A stretch of DNA of 64,000 nt from Paramarasmius palmivorus (taxonomy: Eukaryota; Basidiomycota; Agaricomycetes; Agaricales; Marasmiaceae), in assembly GCA_037176845.1 (NCBI GenBank), contig JAYKXP010000163.1, forward strand, positions 30,945 to 94,944, read 5' to 3'. This document shows, one piece after another, positions 23,779 to 34,833 of this stretch (position 1 is its first letter; every line of letters starts with the position of its first letter). The notes below the pieces were generated by a model. That model was not told the origin of the DNA. It saw only the letters and a program-made list of their open reading frames with translations, and ran no database searches. Made by a program: the position numbers and the translations under genes.

Positions 23779-25483
23779 ATGCTCAGACGACTACCCCCAT
23801 CTTCGAGGAGTTTAAGTCGGCTTGGCCTTCCTCGTCGACCTTCGCCTAGATCCCGCTCCTCCCTCACTGTACCCCCCATGTCTAAGCTCTCTCGACCTTC
23901 CATCAACAAGTTTCAAGAAGGACATCACGTTGTCACATTCGATGATGGGGAAGAGGAAGGGACAGATTTTATGTGTGATGAAGAACCACATATGCTATCG
24001 TACCCCTTCGCTCCAGGGTACCTACCTATGAGGTTTGGCGATATTCTAAGCAGCCAAAAATGTGAATACGAGGTTGTTAGAAAGCTTGGGTGGGGCGGTA
24101 GTTCCAGCGTCTGGTTGGCCCGACGTCGCGATGACAGGTAAGCACTCATCGCCTTTCCACCTTTCCTTGGACATGATTTTGCATTTAGGACCAGTTACTT
24201 TGCGGTCAAGATTTTAACCTGCAGTGCAAGTGCTCGAATTCGGTACAAAGAGGGCTACGAGCTTGAGACCCACAAACGGATACGGCAGGACTCGGCCAGT
24301 AGTCATCCAGGAAGGACCTACTGCGCAGATATCACTGATGTCTTTCTTGCGACAAACCATCACGGTGTTCACCTCTGCTTCGTTTTCCGCGCACACTCTG
24401 GTTCGGTTGCTCGCCTGGTGAATGAGATGTCTGGCGGTGTAGGTACTTTTCGCCTCCCCATTCCTGCCATTGCCAGCATCCTTCGCCAAACTATCCTTGG
24501 GACTAGTTACCTGCATTCCCTAGGCATGGTACACACTGGTGAACCCTTCTCTCTCTTCGCAGCATGTAACCTTTGCTGACTAATCACATTGCAGACATCA
24601 AGGCATCCAACCTGTTTATCACGATTGATAAGGAAGCACAAGCCATCGACCAGTTTCTCCGTGAAAATCCCTCGAGAACATACCCTCCTCGCTATGAGCC
24701 GGCCCTTTCCTCAGAACCCATAGTGACTGCAGTTACGGAACCTTTACCCCCTCTGGACTTCACCACCTTCGAGGAGATGGGAATCTGCCTTGGTGACTTC
24801 GGTGAGGGTGAGTGCTGCTGTTACCTTGCATTCACATGTTTCTTAAGCTGCAGCTATAGCTGTCCCGGCAGAGAAAACAGCGGGCGTATCGGAAGCCATG
24901 CCCACTATTTTACGTGCTCCGGAAATTGTGCTGGGACATAACTGGGGGAAGCCGGTGGATGTGTGGGCAGTTGGGTGTTTGGTATGTTTTGTGACTTGCA
25001 TATCAATATACACTTTGAGAGCCACCATGTCAGGCGTTCGAACTGGTCACTGGAGACCAAATCTTCAACCTTGATACTCCTCCTAATATGTCATTCACTG
25101 AAATGCATGTTGCGCGCATTACCGAACTTTTGGGCGGATTTCCCCCTTCGTTTCTGGATGGGTGCAATCACCGCAGTTTATACTTCGACGATACAGGTCT
25201 GACATTTGTGTTCCGTTACCTACATTGCGCTGACTTGCCTTCTTTAGGAAACGTTAAGAAACCAGTGCCAGAAACCTTTCCCCACTTTGGAGATCTGACG
25301 CAACGTCTCCAGAACTGCGGCTTGTGTGGCGGGCTGCTGGAACAGGTAGAACAATTTATTCGTCGCTGCCTCCTAATCGACCCTGCTTCTCGCCCACTGG
25401 CATCTGACCTGCTTCAAAACGGCTGGCTGGCTGGCCATGATGTAACAGTAGCTAGCTATTCTCATCTCCTTTCCATCTCATAG
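23779..25483 (+). CDS. SRPK-type serine/threonine protein kinase
   Basis: Six exons (23779-24137, 24189-24538, 24595-24807, 24860-24981, 25034-25196, 25248-25483) join in frame into 480 residues from ATG 23779. An alternative start is ATG 23878. The N-terminal 35 residues are Ser/Arg/Pro-rich, possibly a targeting sequence. Kinase motifs are in order: RKLGWGGSSSVWLA (glycine loop), YFAVKIL (ATP-binding Lys), LHSLGMVHTDIKASNLF (catalytic loop), GDFGE (metal site), ILRAPEIVLG (APE) and KPVDVWAVGCLAFELVTGD (F helix). The HTD form of the catalytic loop and GWG in the glycine loop are typical of SR-protein kinases. A spacer of about 50 residues sits between catalytic loop and DFG, as in that family. 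It should phosphorylate serines in RS-type substrates. All key residues are present, so it is probably active. Expanded SRPK-like copies are common in mushroom genomes. Confidence 0.9.
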
Positions 25484-28400
25484 GTCTTTCTTCACTCTTT
25501 ATCAGTCAAGGGCATCGGATTTAACCGCACCCCACTTTTCCTTCGTGTCTATTACTCTTTGTTATCCTGTAGTGGTTACCTGCCTTGGCCTATGTGGCCT
25601 ATGGCCTGGTTTGAAGTAGCTTCCATTGTTGTATAACAGATATAGGGTCTTTAGAACTAATTTTCAATATGATTTCGTGATGTGGGCAAGGGAAAATACA
25701 GCATGAGACGATTGGTTCAATCGAGAACGCTTTCCTGAGACACACCGACAGTACCAAAAAATATGCTCGACGGATATGTGTACTGAAATGCTACCGATTA
25801 ACCATATCGGGCGATCACATGACGCGATTATCCTTATATGGCTTATCATTCGATATTTCAGAACACCTTTCAGTGGGGTTTGAGGGATATCCGCTGAGCA
25901 GAAATCTTGGTCCTTCCGGTGTGAGACTGACATGATTATCCAACTGAGCTTAGCATGGCCTGGTTGGCTGAGAAGCTTGAGATCCAAGAGAACACCAATG
26001 ATGAGCCTGCTGAACATCTAGTACATGGTCCGGGCTCGTTACCGTAACCGTAGATCGCCGTATGTACGGCTTTGTACCCGTACCGTCGGCCCAGCAAGTT
26101 GCTGTTCGTACGGTAGTGACACCGCCAACTTTGCAGGGCCTCAAGCCGAGGTTGTGGTTTGAGGTCAAGGAATATCTAGCCTTGAGCTCGTATGACCTCA
26201 AATCGCAACAGTGGACCTAGCTGTCTGATAAGAAGGGCTTGAAATTCAATGCGGCCATCTTTCAGATGCCGCAGGGTTTCAAGACCCTTGACAGCTTAGG
26301 AGATGCCTGTGACGTACGTACGTACTGTAGCCGTCTCCTCTTTCTACCCATCCATCTTATTTAATGAGTTTGACACCACCTATGGTGGATATAGCCTACG
26401 ATGCTGTGGTAGTTTGGCCTTTGTAAATGGTATAAGAGGTAGAGCCATAGGGGATAATAAACAATGTACCTTACATTTTATATCACGGAACCGCCAGGTC
26501 GGCACCATGCTTGGATCAAAGCGCAGTGACAAACAAACGACGTCAGCACGTCAACGCGCCTTCATTTTCGCATCGAGTATTCGAGACGCGCTCAAACAAT
26601 GTAAGTAATCTTGTCACTCTCTGTATTGCAGTCTGTCTTATGAGTGGTCTAATATCGAGTCAAGTTTTCTGCTAAGGATATGCTATTCTTTTGGCGACAT
26701 GACCCATTAAGCGCTCCGTTGAAGTTACTCTCTATTCCATGAAATCGCGGCGAAGGGTTAGAAGACTCTTAGAGAGTCGAGAGTCGATAGAAGAAACGTG
26801 AACAGGCCCAGACTTGTGGCGATCCGCTTGGACTTGTTGCCTGGAGGTGAGGTGACGGTCAGGCGTGTAATAACGGTACGCTTGAGGAGGCGGGATTTCC
26901 CAAGCCCCGGGCCTATATTCCGGAACGCATCTCGAAATTCTGGTGAATCGGATTAGGTGTAACTCGTCGACGACTAGCGCAATTATCCAAGGAGAAACTT
27001 CAAGCGTTATCATTCTTTTCTATTTGAACGCGTCAGCGGATGTCTTCATTGATAACAATTGATTCCAGGCGCAGTTTGGTGAATAGCTGCTCTTGTAGAA
27101 TGAAACATCAATTGAAGATACGACTGGGAAAGGTGCTACAGGCGCACCATTTGTATCTTGTTCGATTCCTTGAGTAAATGGATGATCTGGAATGGTGCAT
27201 TTGAGTAGCGGACAAGGCCAATCCACATACTTCAGAGCATGTGAACCCATACGGAACACCTGGTTTCTGTCCGCCAGCCCTCACAGCTGAAACATGCTTT
27301 CCGTCTACCAATTCCCCCGATATTTCCACCACACAGCCAGGGAGCTCGTCAAGAAGCTCAGGGTGAACAAGGTCCTTAGTGAGATGGCTGCCTTCCTCTG
27401 AATCAAAACTGGGTCGTCCTTAGATTTTTGTTGCCTTGAAAGAGTGTAGCCTGAAGGAGACATTGGACATGAGGAAAGACGATCAACAAATGTGGTCGAC
27501 GCGAGGTGATCACATGGCATGGCACAGGCGCTGCCGTCCCTCGGCATGTCCAAATTTTTGATAAGAGAGGGAGACCGGGTAGACCCCCGCCCCCGAGCCC
27601 AGGCTAACGGTTACGGTCGCTTTCATACCAGTGCCACGTCGCACGACAGTCGAGGTAAGTAACGCTCCCTTCCCTACTATATATCTTGCAACCTGCCTCA
27701 CTCAGTTTCCTTTCTACAGCTGCTCAGGCACTGCTTCCGCCCCGATGGGAGCTAGCCTGAGCAGCTGGGGAAGAGAAACTGAGCTTGCGGTTGCTAGATC
27801 CGCCGATATTTTCAGGCTGACGTTGCTGATGTTTTACAAATAGAGCGGTCTAGAAATGGGGTGTCACCTTAGTCTGGTACGTCTCTTACACTTCGTTGCT
27901 TGATAGGTGTTGACTGACCTGTTAGTTGAAGTGCGTCTGTTTCAGAGCTGCGGAAACAACCGACTTGAGAGTCCAGACATGCCCTTTGCCTCAAAGTTCA
28001 GAGGTTTCTGTTCATGTCAGATGGTTCAAATTTGTATAGTGGATGGAATGGTCTTCACAGGATATCCGGTGAGTCGAATGCTTGCTTCCTTGCTTATGGG
28101 TTTCTAACCTTCATTTACTGGTTACAGCTGGACTATATCATCTTTCTGTTTAACCTACCGAAACTTTCATCCCGTCTAGAAACCTCGGAAAGTTGTCTCC
28201 GCCGCACAACTACATGATACATCCAAGCAGTCTGGGAGCAACGTCTGCCCATAGTCTCTTCTGATATTTTCCGACTCTCCCTGCCTCCTTCTCTCACTCC
28301 TTTCTCTCACTCTTACACCTTGGAAGCCCCTCGCACATTCTCAGCTCAAGATCTTCAATGTGTCCTCATGTCTGTCCTCAAACATAAGGCTTCGACTCAT

Positions 28401-28970
28401 TCCTTTGTTCACATACCTACGCAACCCGCAGTACGATTGTGAGCCTGTCATTTCCGAGTCCTTTGTCTCAAAGTCTTCGTGTTCGCACTTCTCTTTCTGT
28501 GGGTATGGCAGTTGTTGATCATCCACTTTGGGGAATATTCATGCCGACTGCAAGACAGCAAGGACGATCTGTTCTCCCAACGTACCTCACCGAAGGAAAC
28601 TAGTACCTAGGGTATGTATGATTCGACTAGGGGCTAGTACTATCAACGACGTCACTTGGGTCAAACTTCCTTCTTCCTCTTATTGCTCCTCGGAGAATTT
28701 TACATCTCCGTCATCTTTGGGAATGCGCCGATCAATACCTCGTTTACCGTGTAGTCACACGTTGCAGATGCGTGTTTGGGTTCTATTCGGGTAGTTTTTG
28801 CTCTGCTGAACAAATCCCCCGATCTCAAACATGGACGTGAACTTACTATTCCCGTTCATCGCACGCGGTACTATTCACTACTATTCACATCTGGGTTATG
28901 CGTAGAACATTGAAGGTCTTTCGGATACCTACGACACCGGGTACCCGATGTCGATCATATCAGACTATTA
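25484..28970. other. No confident gene
   Basis: Several short frames may be exons, for example ATG 26507 leading to a GTAAGT donor at about 26601 (MLGSKRSDKQTTSARQRAFI) and frames at 27907-28217 around a GTGAGT-ACAG intron. I could not join any into a recognisable protein. A GTACGTACGTAC run lies at 26313. Confidence 0.35.
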
Positions 28971-29563
28971 GGTGTTTCAAAAAATCAAAAGATGGGCTTC
29001 GGAATAGGACTTCCCGTCATTAATATCCCTTCGGCTTCGATATATAGCTAGTATAATGTCTAAATAGCATGCATACCAGAATTTGTGGCGGAATACTCAC
29101 TGTGAAAGGTAGGGGAGATGTGCCGTTGCGAGGTATAGCAAAAAGGTAGGTGTTTCAAAAAATGTCACGGCCTGTCACAAAGGCCGCGCGCTGAATTTTT
29201 GCAGTCCATCAGTGATATTCAAACTCCGCTGTCACGCATTTCATGACCTCGTTGATTCATCCCAAGGTTGTGCCATAATCTCTTCGCGCAAAATTCCCAA
29301 CTTTCGAAGCAAGAATAATATGATACTAAGCTATGTACTGTTTAAATTTTGGGCTATTTCATTGAGCGGTAAGCAAGATAATACTCAAATAATGCTAAGT
29401 GATGCTAAAATCGTAACAAGATGTGTCTCTCAAATAGCTATCACAAGCGTTTTCCACACAAAATTTATATGTGCTTGAAAGTTGTACATGCAGCTATATA
29501 TCCCATGAAAGTCTGACGCAGAAAGCTCACTGTAGAAGTGAGGAAAGTCATTTTTGAAACACC
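28971..29563. mobile_element. TA-flanked MITE with a truncated sibling copy
   Basis: GGTGTTTCAAAAAATG at 29149-29164 is the inverse of CATTTTTGAAACACC at 29549-29563 apart from a one-base length difference in the A run. Both ends are flanked by TA (29147-29148 and 29564-29565). This is the arrangement of a non-autonomous Tc1/mariner-type element of 415 bp. A third copy of the end, again after TA, lies at 28971 in the same orientation as the left end. The words CTCACTGT and GAGG-like sequence before 29110 and before 29549 match too. That suggests a second, truncated or nested copy at 28971-29148. No transposase is encoded. Confidence 0.65.
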
Positions 29564-29567
29564 TACC

Positions 29568-30542
29568 CGGTTTGAAACCCGGTGCCAATGATAGTAGTAC
29601 TTATACTTCTTTCCTATGGGAACTATTTCCGGGAGGTCTATGACCTTGTCGTATCGGACAGCTGTGTATACTCAAGTAGAATTCCAACCGATACACAAGA
29701 ATAAATCTCATGTTAGATACTTGTTGACTGGGATTGTTGTGACTCGTATAGTACAGCTTAACTTAGACTCGAATGTTACCAGACCATAAATTCAAGATCC
29801 AAGCTATAGAATAACGAACGGGCTTGAACAACAAATAGCCTTGCCTACGGAACACATTTTGATCCAATCCCGGTGATGGAATGAGTGAAAGAAGATGGAG
29901 AAGGACATGGAAGCGGTAGATTACCCTGTGCATGCTTCGTGTGTGTCTCTGTATCCAAGCCGTCGGTAAACAAGCCTAAGTGCCTGAAGCGAACATCGAA
30001 AGACAATGTTTATGGATAGATATAGTTCCTTCTTCGTTCCATAGTCTACCTGTAACGCTGAGGTTAGCATCGAACGTGTATAGTGCATTAATCACGGGTA
30101 CTACGGAACTGAGCAGACGGGGTGGACCTGGTGGTAACCATCCCCAATTCTTTGCTATCATTGGGTGAAGTAAATTTACTAGGTATGTCGAGAACATCGG
30201 AGTTTAGCGCCCAAGTCTGCGACAATACCGCCTCGGGCCAAGTTCGACGTTGTAACCCATTCCAGGGACCACTTTAGCATTAATCGTTCTTGTAATGCAT
30301 GCTATATATATTTCGGCATAAATCATTAAATGGTATATTGTACTAGACTCTACACGCAAAGTTTCGGAGGACTAAATAAGGAACGGCTCCGGAACCCGGT
30401 AACGTGATCTTGAACGTGACCTCGGGAGTGACGTGTTGAGCGCTTGGTTGATTCTGTACCCCTACTCTCACAGCCCAGACCATGTCATCCCTCTAGTAGC
30501 ATTGGTGGTCTGGTGGCTGAACTACCGCCCCTTGGACTCCAC
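29568..30542. other. Upstream region of the TET/JBP gene
   Basis: No other gene was recognised. The N-terminal exon or exons of the dioxygenase may begin here. The frame encoding VIPLVALVVWWLNYRPLDST (from about 30486) is protein-like but closes at a stop near 30605. Confidence 0.35.
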
Positions 30543-33500
30543 ATGTCTATCTACGTTCACACACTATCTCGATGGACCACCGACATCACTTCACACGCTA
30601 TTTTGAGAACAACTCTATCAATACTGTCTCTACCTTCACACGCTATCTTGATGGACCACCGACATGACTATCGATACTGGGTCTACCCTCGAGGACCTCC
30701 CTCCATTTCCCAGCCATTTCCATCTCTGCTACAAATCACGCTACGAGCCGCTAGTGAAGACTTAAAGACCGTTGCGCAAGGTGTAGGAAAGACACGACGT
30801 TCTTCGGATGTGGCCTATGAAGGTTGGAGAGAAAAATGGCTGGAGGTTTTTCATAACAACGAACAGCTGGTAAGTGTGCACTGTCCAACCTCCAGTCATA
30901 TCTAAAGGGCTTGTTAGTGTGACCAGATCATCTCCTGGTTAGCGGTTGCTACCCACTGCCAAGAACACGAGCTATCGGAAGACGTACAGCTGAAGGATAT
31001 GATCGATCTGGTTATAAGCGTGTCACTTTTGACCGAACATGGGCTGGAAGAGGATGCTTTAGAGGACCTGGCTCTCTGGCAAAACCATATAGTCACTCGA
31101 GTGAGTATTCCCAACCACATGGTGGAGAGAGGTGGCGGTTTACTCTTCATCACAGACCCCCTTTAAACAAAGAAGCGCGTTATGGGAAGTGGCAGGAAAC
31201 ATCCATATGTACGACTCGCAGGCGCTGGTCGAGGCGGGTGGTTATGAGCATGGAACGACCGGGGAAGAACCAATAGGAGGAATGCTCGACACTTCCAGTC
31301 ATACTGATGCCAGGTCCGTTCCTGCTGGTGCGACTTCGGTTGATGAAGAAGTGGAACCCTGGGACCTAGACCTAGACACCGAAGACATCGACTACCAGAA
31401 ACTTCTCCGTCAATGTCAGCGTTGGAAGGAAAGCCTACGAGATTCCCTGTATCGTCGAAGGGAATCTTCATTAGGCCATGCCAACGACGACTTTCTTAGC
31501 CTGTCTTTTCAGGAGGCACAGTCAAAACTTGTATCTGTTATAAGAGAGATGAGGAACGTAGAGCCCAAGCGGTACAGGACCGCTCAGTTCTCCTGGGCTA
31601 TGCAGGTAAAAACGTTTCGCGAAGTGAAGTTTATAGGTTTTGACTGCTATTTAAAGGGCAGCGGTCTCAACAAACTGGTCTCCCAGGTGTCTAGTCCCTC
31701 CTTTCCATTTGATGAGGGATCACCTCACATCCCCACCTTCACACGCTTACATGCGTTTGGGGAAACTCTGGGCGGCATCATAGACGAGTGGACACCGATC
31801 CAATGGCGCGATCATGCATGGAAGGTCTTGGGAGATCGATGTTTTCTGCGAGTACCTTTGGTAGGACACCGTCACCTTCGCTAGGATTCTGCTTAGATTC
31901 TGCTTATGCTTCCTTAGGGTGGAGCCAAGAAACTAACTAAGCCACCGGCACTTCTCGAAGCTTTCTGCCAAAACCCCAGCATTATTCCTTGCGCTAGTAA
32001 CCCAGCGTATGTTTACTTCCTTCTCAGTGAAGATAACTTCAAAAAGGACTGGTTTCGTTGGTTGGCGTGGGGGCTTCGCTCCATGAATTATATTGTAAGT
32101 GCTGTTACTGGATTTCAACGTCCCCTGAAGAACCCTTCTGACACTAAGCAGGTAACCGACATCGAACCCAAGAGTCTTTTCCGCATGTTTTGGCAGAATA
32201 TTTGGAACCTTCGACAGACCCTCGACCCGGAAACTGGAGAGGACAAGTACTCCAGCCTTAGCATACCTGTCACCTTGCGTGCGATTATTGATCGCTCGCT
32301 TGACTACCGGGAGAAACGAGGGAGTTTCCGAAAACGCATCCATGACCAATGTCAGAAAGTTCGCTGGAACAAACCGGTATTTTGCGAAAAATGTGCCAAA
32401 GTAGGCGAGGCAGATAAATGTCGTCGGGTGGTCATCTACCCGTGGAAAGACGACCCAAAACTGCGTTCTCAGTACCTGTTCACCGGCGTTAGCAATGCAC
32501 CACTACAAGACCGCATGAAGCCACGTCAGGTAAGTCTCTTGATAACCTCTCTTTGACTCATTACTGACAGGTAATTGCAGGGCAATGGGCGGACCAACCC
32601 CTCAACAATACATACCACAGACGAGCTCGGCCTGACATGCATTGAAGCTAGTGCCACTGCATTGAAAGAGTGCCAACAACAGGTAGTTTATGTCTGTGAA
32701 CGTGAAGGAGGACCAGTGGTGAGTCTCTACCCCCAGCATGTCCCGAATTTCACTCATCTTCTGTGGAGGTGGATTTTATTGCCTATGACATATTTCCCCC
32801 GGATGTACTTCAAGAACTGGAGGAGGCAGTAGATCAAGAGACGGGGGTGAAACCAGTGAGACGTGGTTCTAACAAAGACCGTTGGAATTCAGGTTCGATG
32901 CGTTGTTTCGGTGCACGTGTTGCTTCAGGGGGACGTCCTGCTGATGAATACGTGTTCTATGCTGGCATAGAGGCGGAAAGTTTGGAAGGTATTGAAGTGT
33001 TATTCAAACAGGCCTTGGTACGTTCAATTTACACTGTTTCATTTGACGCATCATTACTTGATATGCAGTCAGCAATGTACACGCAGGAGGTCACCAAACT
33101 TCTGCACCCCGACATGCTTGACGAACTCAAGAGGAAAGGGGAGCCTTGCGAACGTGTCGGTGAATACGGAATCAACCTCTTTACGTGTGAAGGTTACACC
33201 GCACCTTTGCATGACGACGACGATGTCTGCAGGTCCATATGTTCACAGATCAGATGGGACGCTAAACCGGAGTATTCGGAATTCAGTTTCTGCCAGTTGG
33301 AGTATGGGTACTACATTCGCACTCGTGCCAACATGCTTTGGTAAATCCTTGTTCAGTCCTTTTTGGCTGTCATTGATAACCGGCCAGGTCATTTGAAGCG
33401 ACTAAGCTTCACGGGACAGTGCTACCCTCAGAATCAACGTTGAAAGTGATGCGCATGAGGGGAGGTGTCAGTACTGGAAGTCATGATTCTATCAGACTCA

Positions 33501-33580
33501 AAGACGCCCAAAGGGCTGCCAAGCGCCAACGAACAAGGGATAACTATCAAGTACGACGGTGTATCTATGAGGGATTGTAA
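30543..33580 (+). CDS. TET/JBP-type 2-oxoglutarate/Fe(II) dioxygenase
   Basis: Exons joined by GT-AG introns of 45-65 nt keep one frame from about 30543 to TAA 33578-33580. Clear exons begin at about 30958, 31136, 31920, 32151, 32580, 32771, 33067 and 33390. The N-terminal half is a charged, helical region. A CEKCAKVGEADKC pair of Cys motifs lies near 32390. The C-terminal third carries the catalytic core: YGINLFTCEGYTAPLHDDDD supplies the HxD iron ligands, and GYYIRTRANMLWSFEATKLHG supplies the distal His. An Arg-rich segment (VMRMRGG) follows, where the 2-oxoglutarate-binding Arg is expected. The family oxidises 5-methylcytosine in DNA. In agaricomycetes TET/JBP genes are expanded and associated with KDZ transposons, and a KDZ gene lies 8 kb downstream. 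The start is uncertain; ATG 30543 is the first usable one. No inactivating change was seen in the core. Confidence 0.75.
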
Positions 33581-34146
33581 ATTTAGTATGTAGCAGTAAC
33601 TTTAGGAACTTTGATAGAACCTGCAGCGGTGACCTGGTTAGAGGCGCCTACTGACACATTTTCAAATAAAGAAAATTTATCTCGGGTTTAGACGAGCTTG
33701 CGAGTCTATGCAAGATTAATTGCATCAGCAGCGAGCTCAATACAATAACCTCGTACTCACCGTCCCCGCGCCTCGCGCTCTAAGCGGGATATGTCCTCTC
33801 CACCTCCCAGGTCGTAAGCGAGAGGGCAGTGGTGAGTACGAAAACGGTTCTTCTATTATGTCATATGGTACACGTCATACTAACCGAACTTCCGACAGAG
33901 TCATCACTGGCGGCGGAGTGAGACATTATCCTTGTCTCTCACTACGTCGCCAGGTGTGTATTCTAGCATTTCTGTGTGGTCTCTTCTCACTACGTCGTTG
34001 CGGGCTTGGTTTTTGGCTAACGAGGCTTAACGCGAGCGTTGATCAGCAATTGGTGTCAAAGACAGGCTGCAAATGTTTATGGGAATTATGATGTCTGCGG
34101 ATTGATCCTGGTGCGGACGTCAAAAGCCTGTTAGCATTATCAGTAT
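33581..34146. other. Intergenic, nothing recognised
   Basis: The 3' flank of the dioxygenase gene. Short frames only. Confidence 0.45.
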
Positions 34147-34833
34147 TCAAAGGAAAGAATCCCAAAGATAGCAGCGATGCGTTAGAGCGCTAAACGCGAC
34201 GGAAGGCATCGATATAAGCAAATCCGAAGGGAACCTCGGAATCTGTATTTGCTTCAGAGTAGGGGAGCAACACGTCACGCGAAGCAGAGACGACATGATG
34301 TCCCTGCCGTGCACGATAGCTCGGAATGAATTCGGTGGCTGGTGTAATACCAGCCGAAATGATTCCAATATTTGAAAGTCGTTTTTAAATGTAGATGGGA
34401 TAGGCGCGGTGGAATAAAAGTGTAGAGATAGTGACTTCCAGCGTTTTCGGTGATCGAGTAAGGTTTGGATCATGTTTCGCCCGATCACAGCACTCTCTGG
34501 TTCGACTGTGAAGGTGTAGTTGATGATGGAACCAGGGTCTTCGAGCATGTCAATGTCAGAAGAAGCCACTGTGCCAATTTTTTCGTTGTATGACTCCAAT
34601 TAGGAAACGACGGCATTTAAATGGGCGGGAAATTCACGGAATAGCCCCTCATAAAGCTCTCTGCGCAACAGAGCAAGGGAATCAAGAGCGATAGTGGTGG
34701 TACGGAAGGAAGAGTTCGCTAATGACATAAATCTTTTGATCGGGTGCGCACGGACCAGAAGAGTTAAGACACAGTCATATTCCCCATGGTATTGGTATAT
34801 TACATTGGTAATCGAGGCCATTACTGTACACAA
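34147..34833 (-). pseudogene. F-box/LRR-like gene relic
   Basis: One frame runs across the region, interrupted by a single TAA at 34600-34602. The upstream part contains ALDSLALLRRELYEGLFREF. The downstream part contains HRKRWKSLSLHFYS, FQILESFRLVLHQPPN and a CCSPTLKQIQIP segment. That pattern of repeated leucine-rich strands is typical of agaricomycete F-box-like proteins after the F-box. No F-box was found upstream within a sensible distance. I infer a truncated and disabled copy. An intron avoiding the stop is possible but no good sites were seen. Confidence 0.45.

Noticed and set aside
24531..24610. Catalytic loop HTD instead of HRD, suggesting a pseudokinase
   Set aside because: HTD is normal in SRPK-family kinases, and the Lys, Asp, DFG and APE residues are all present.
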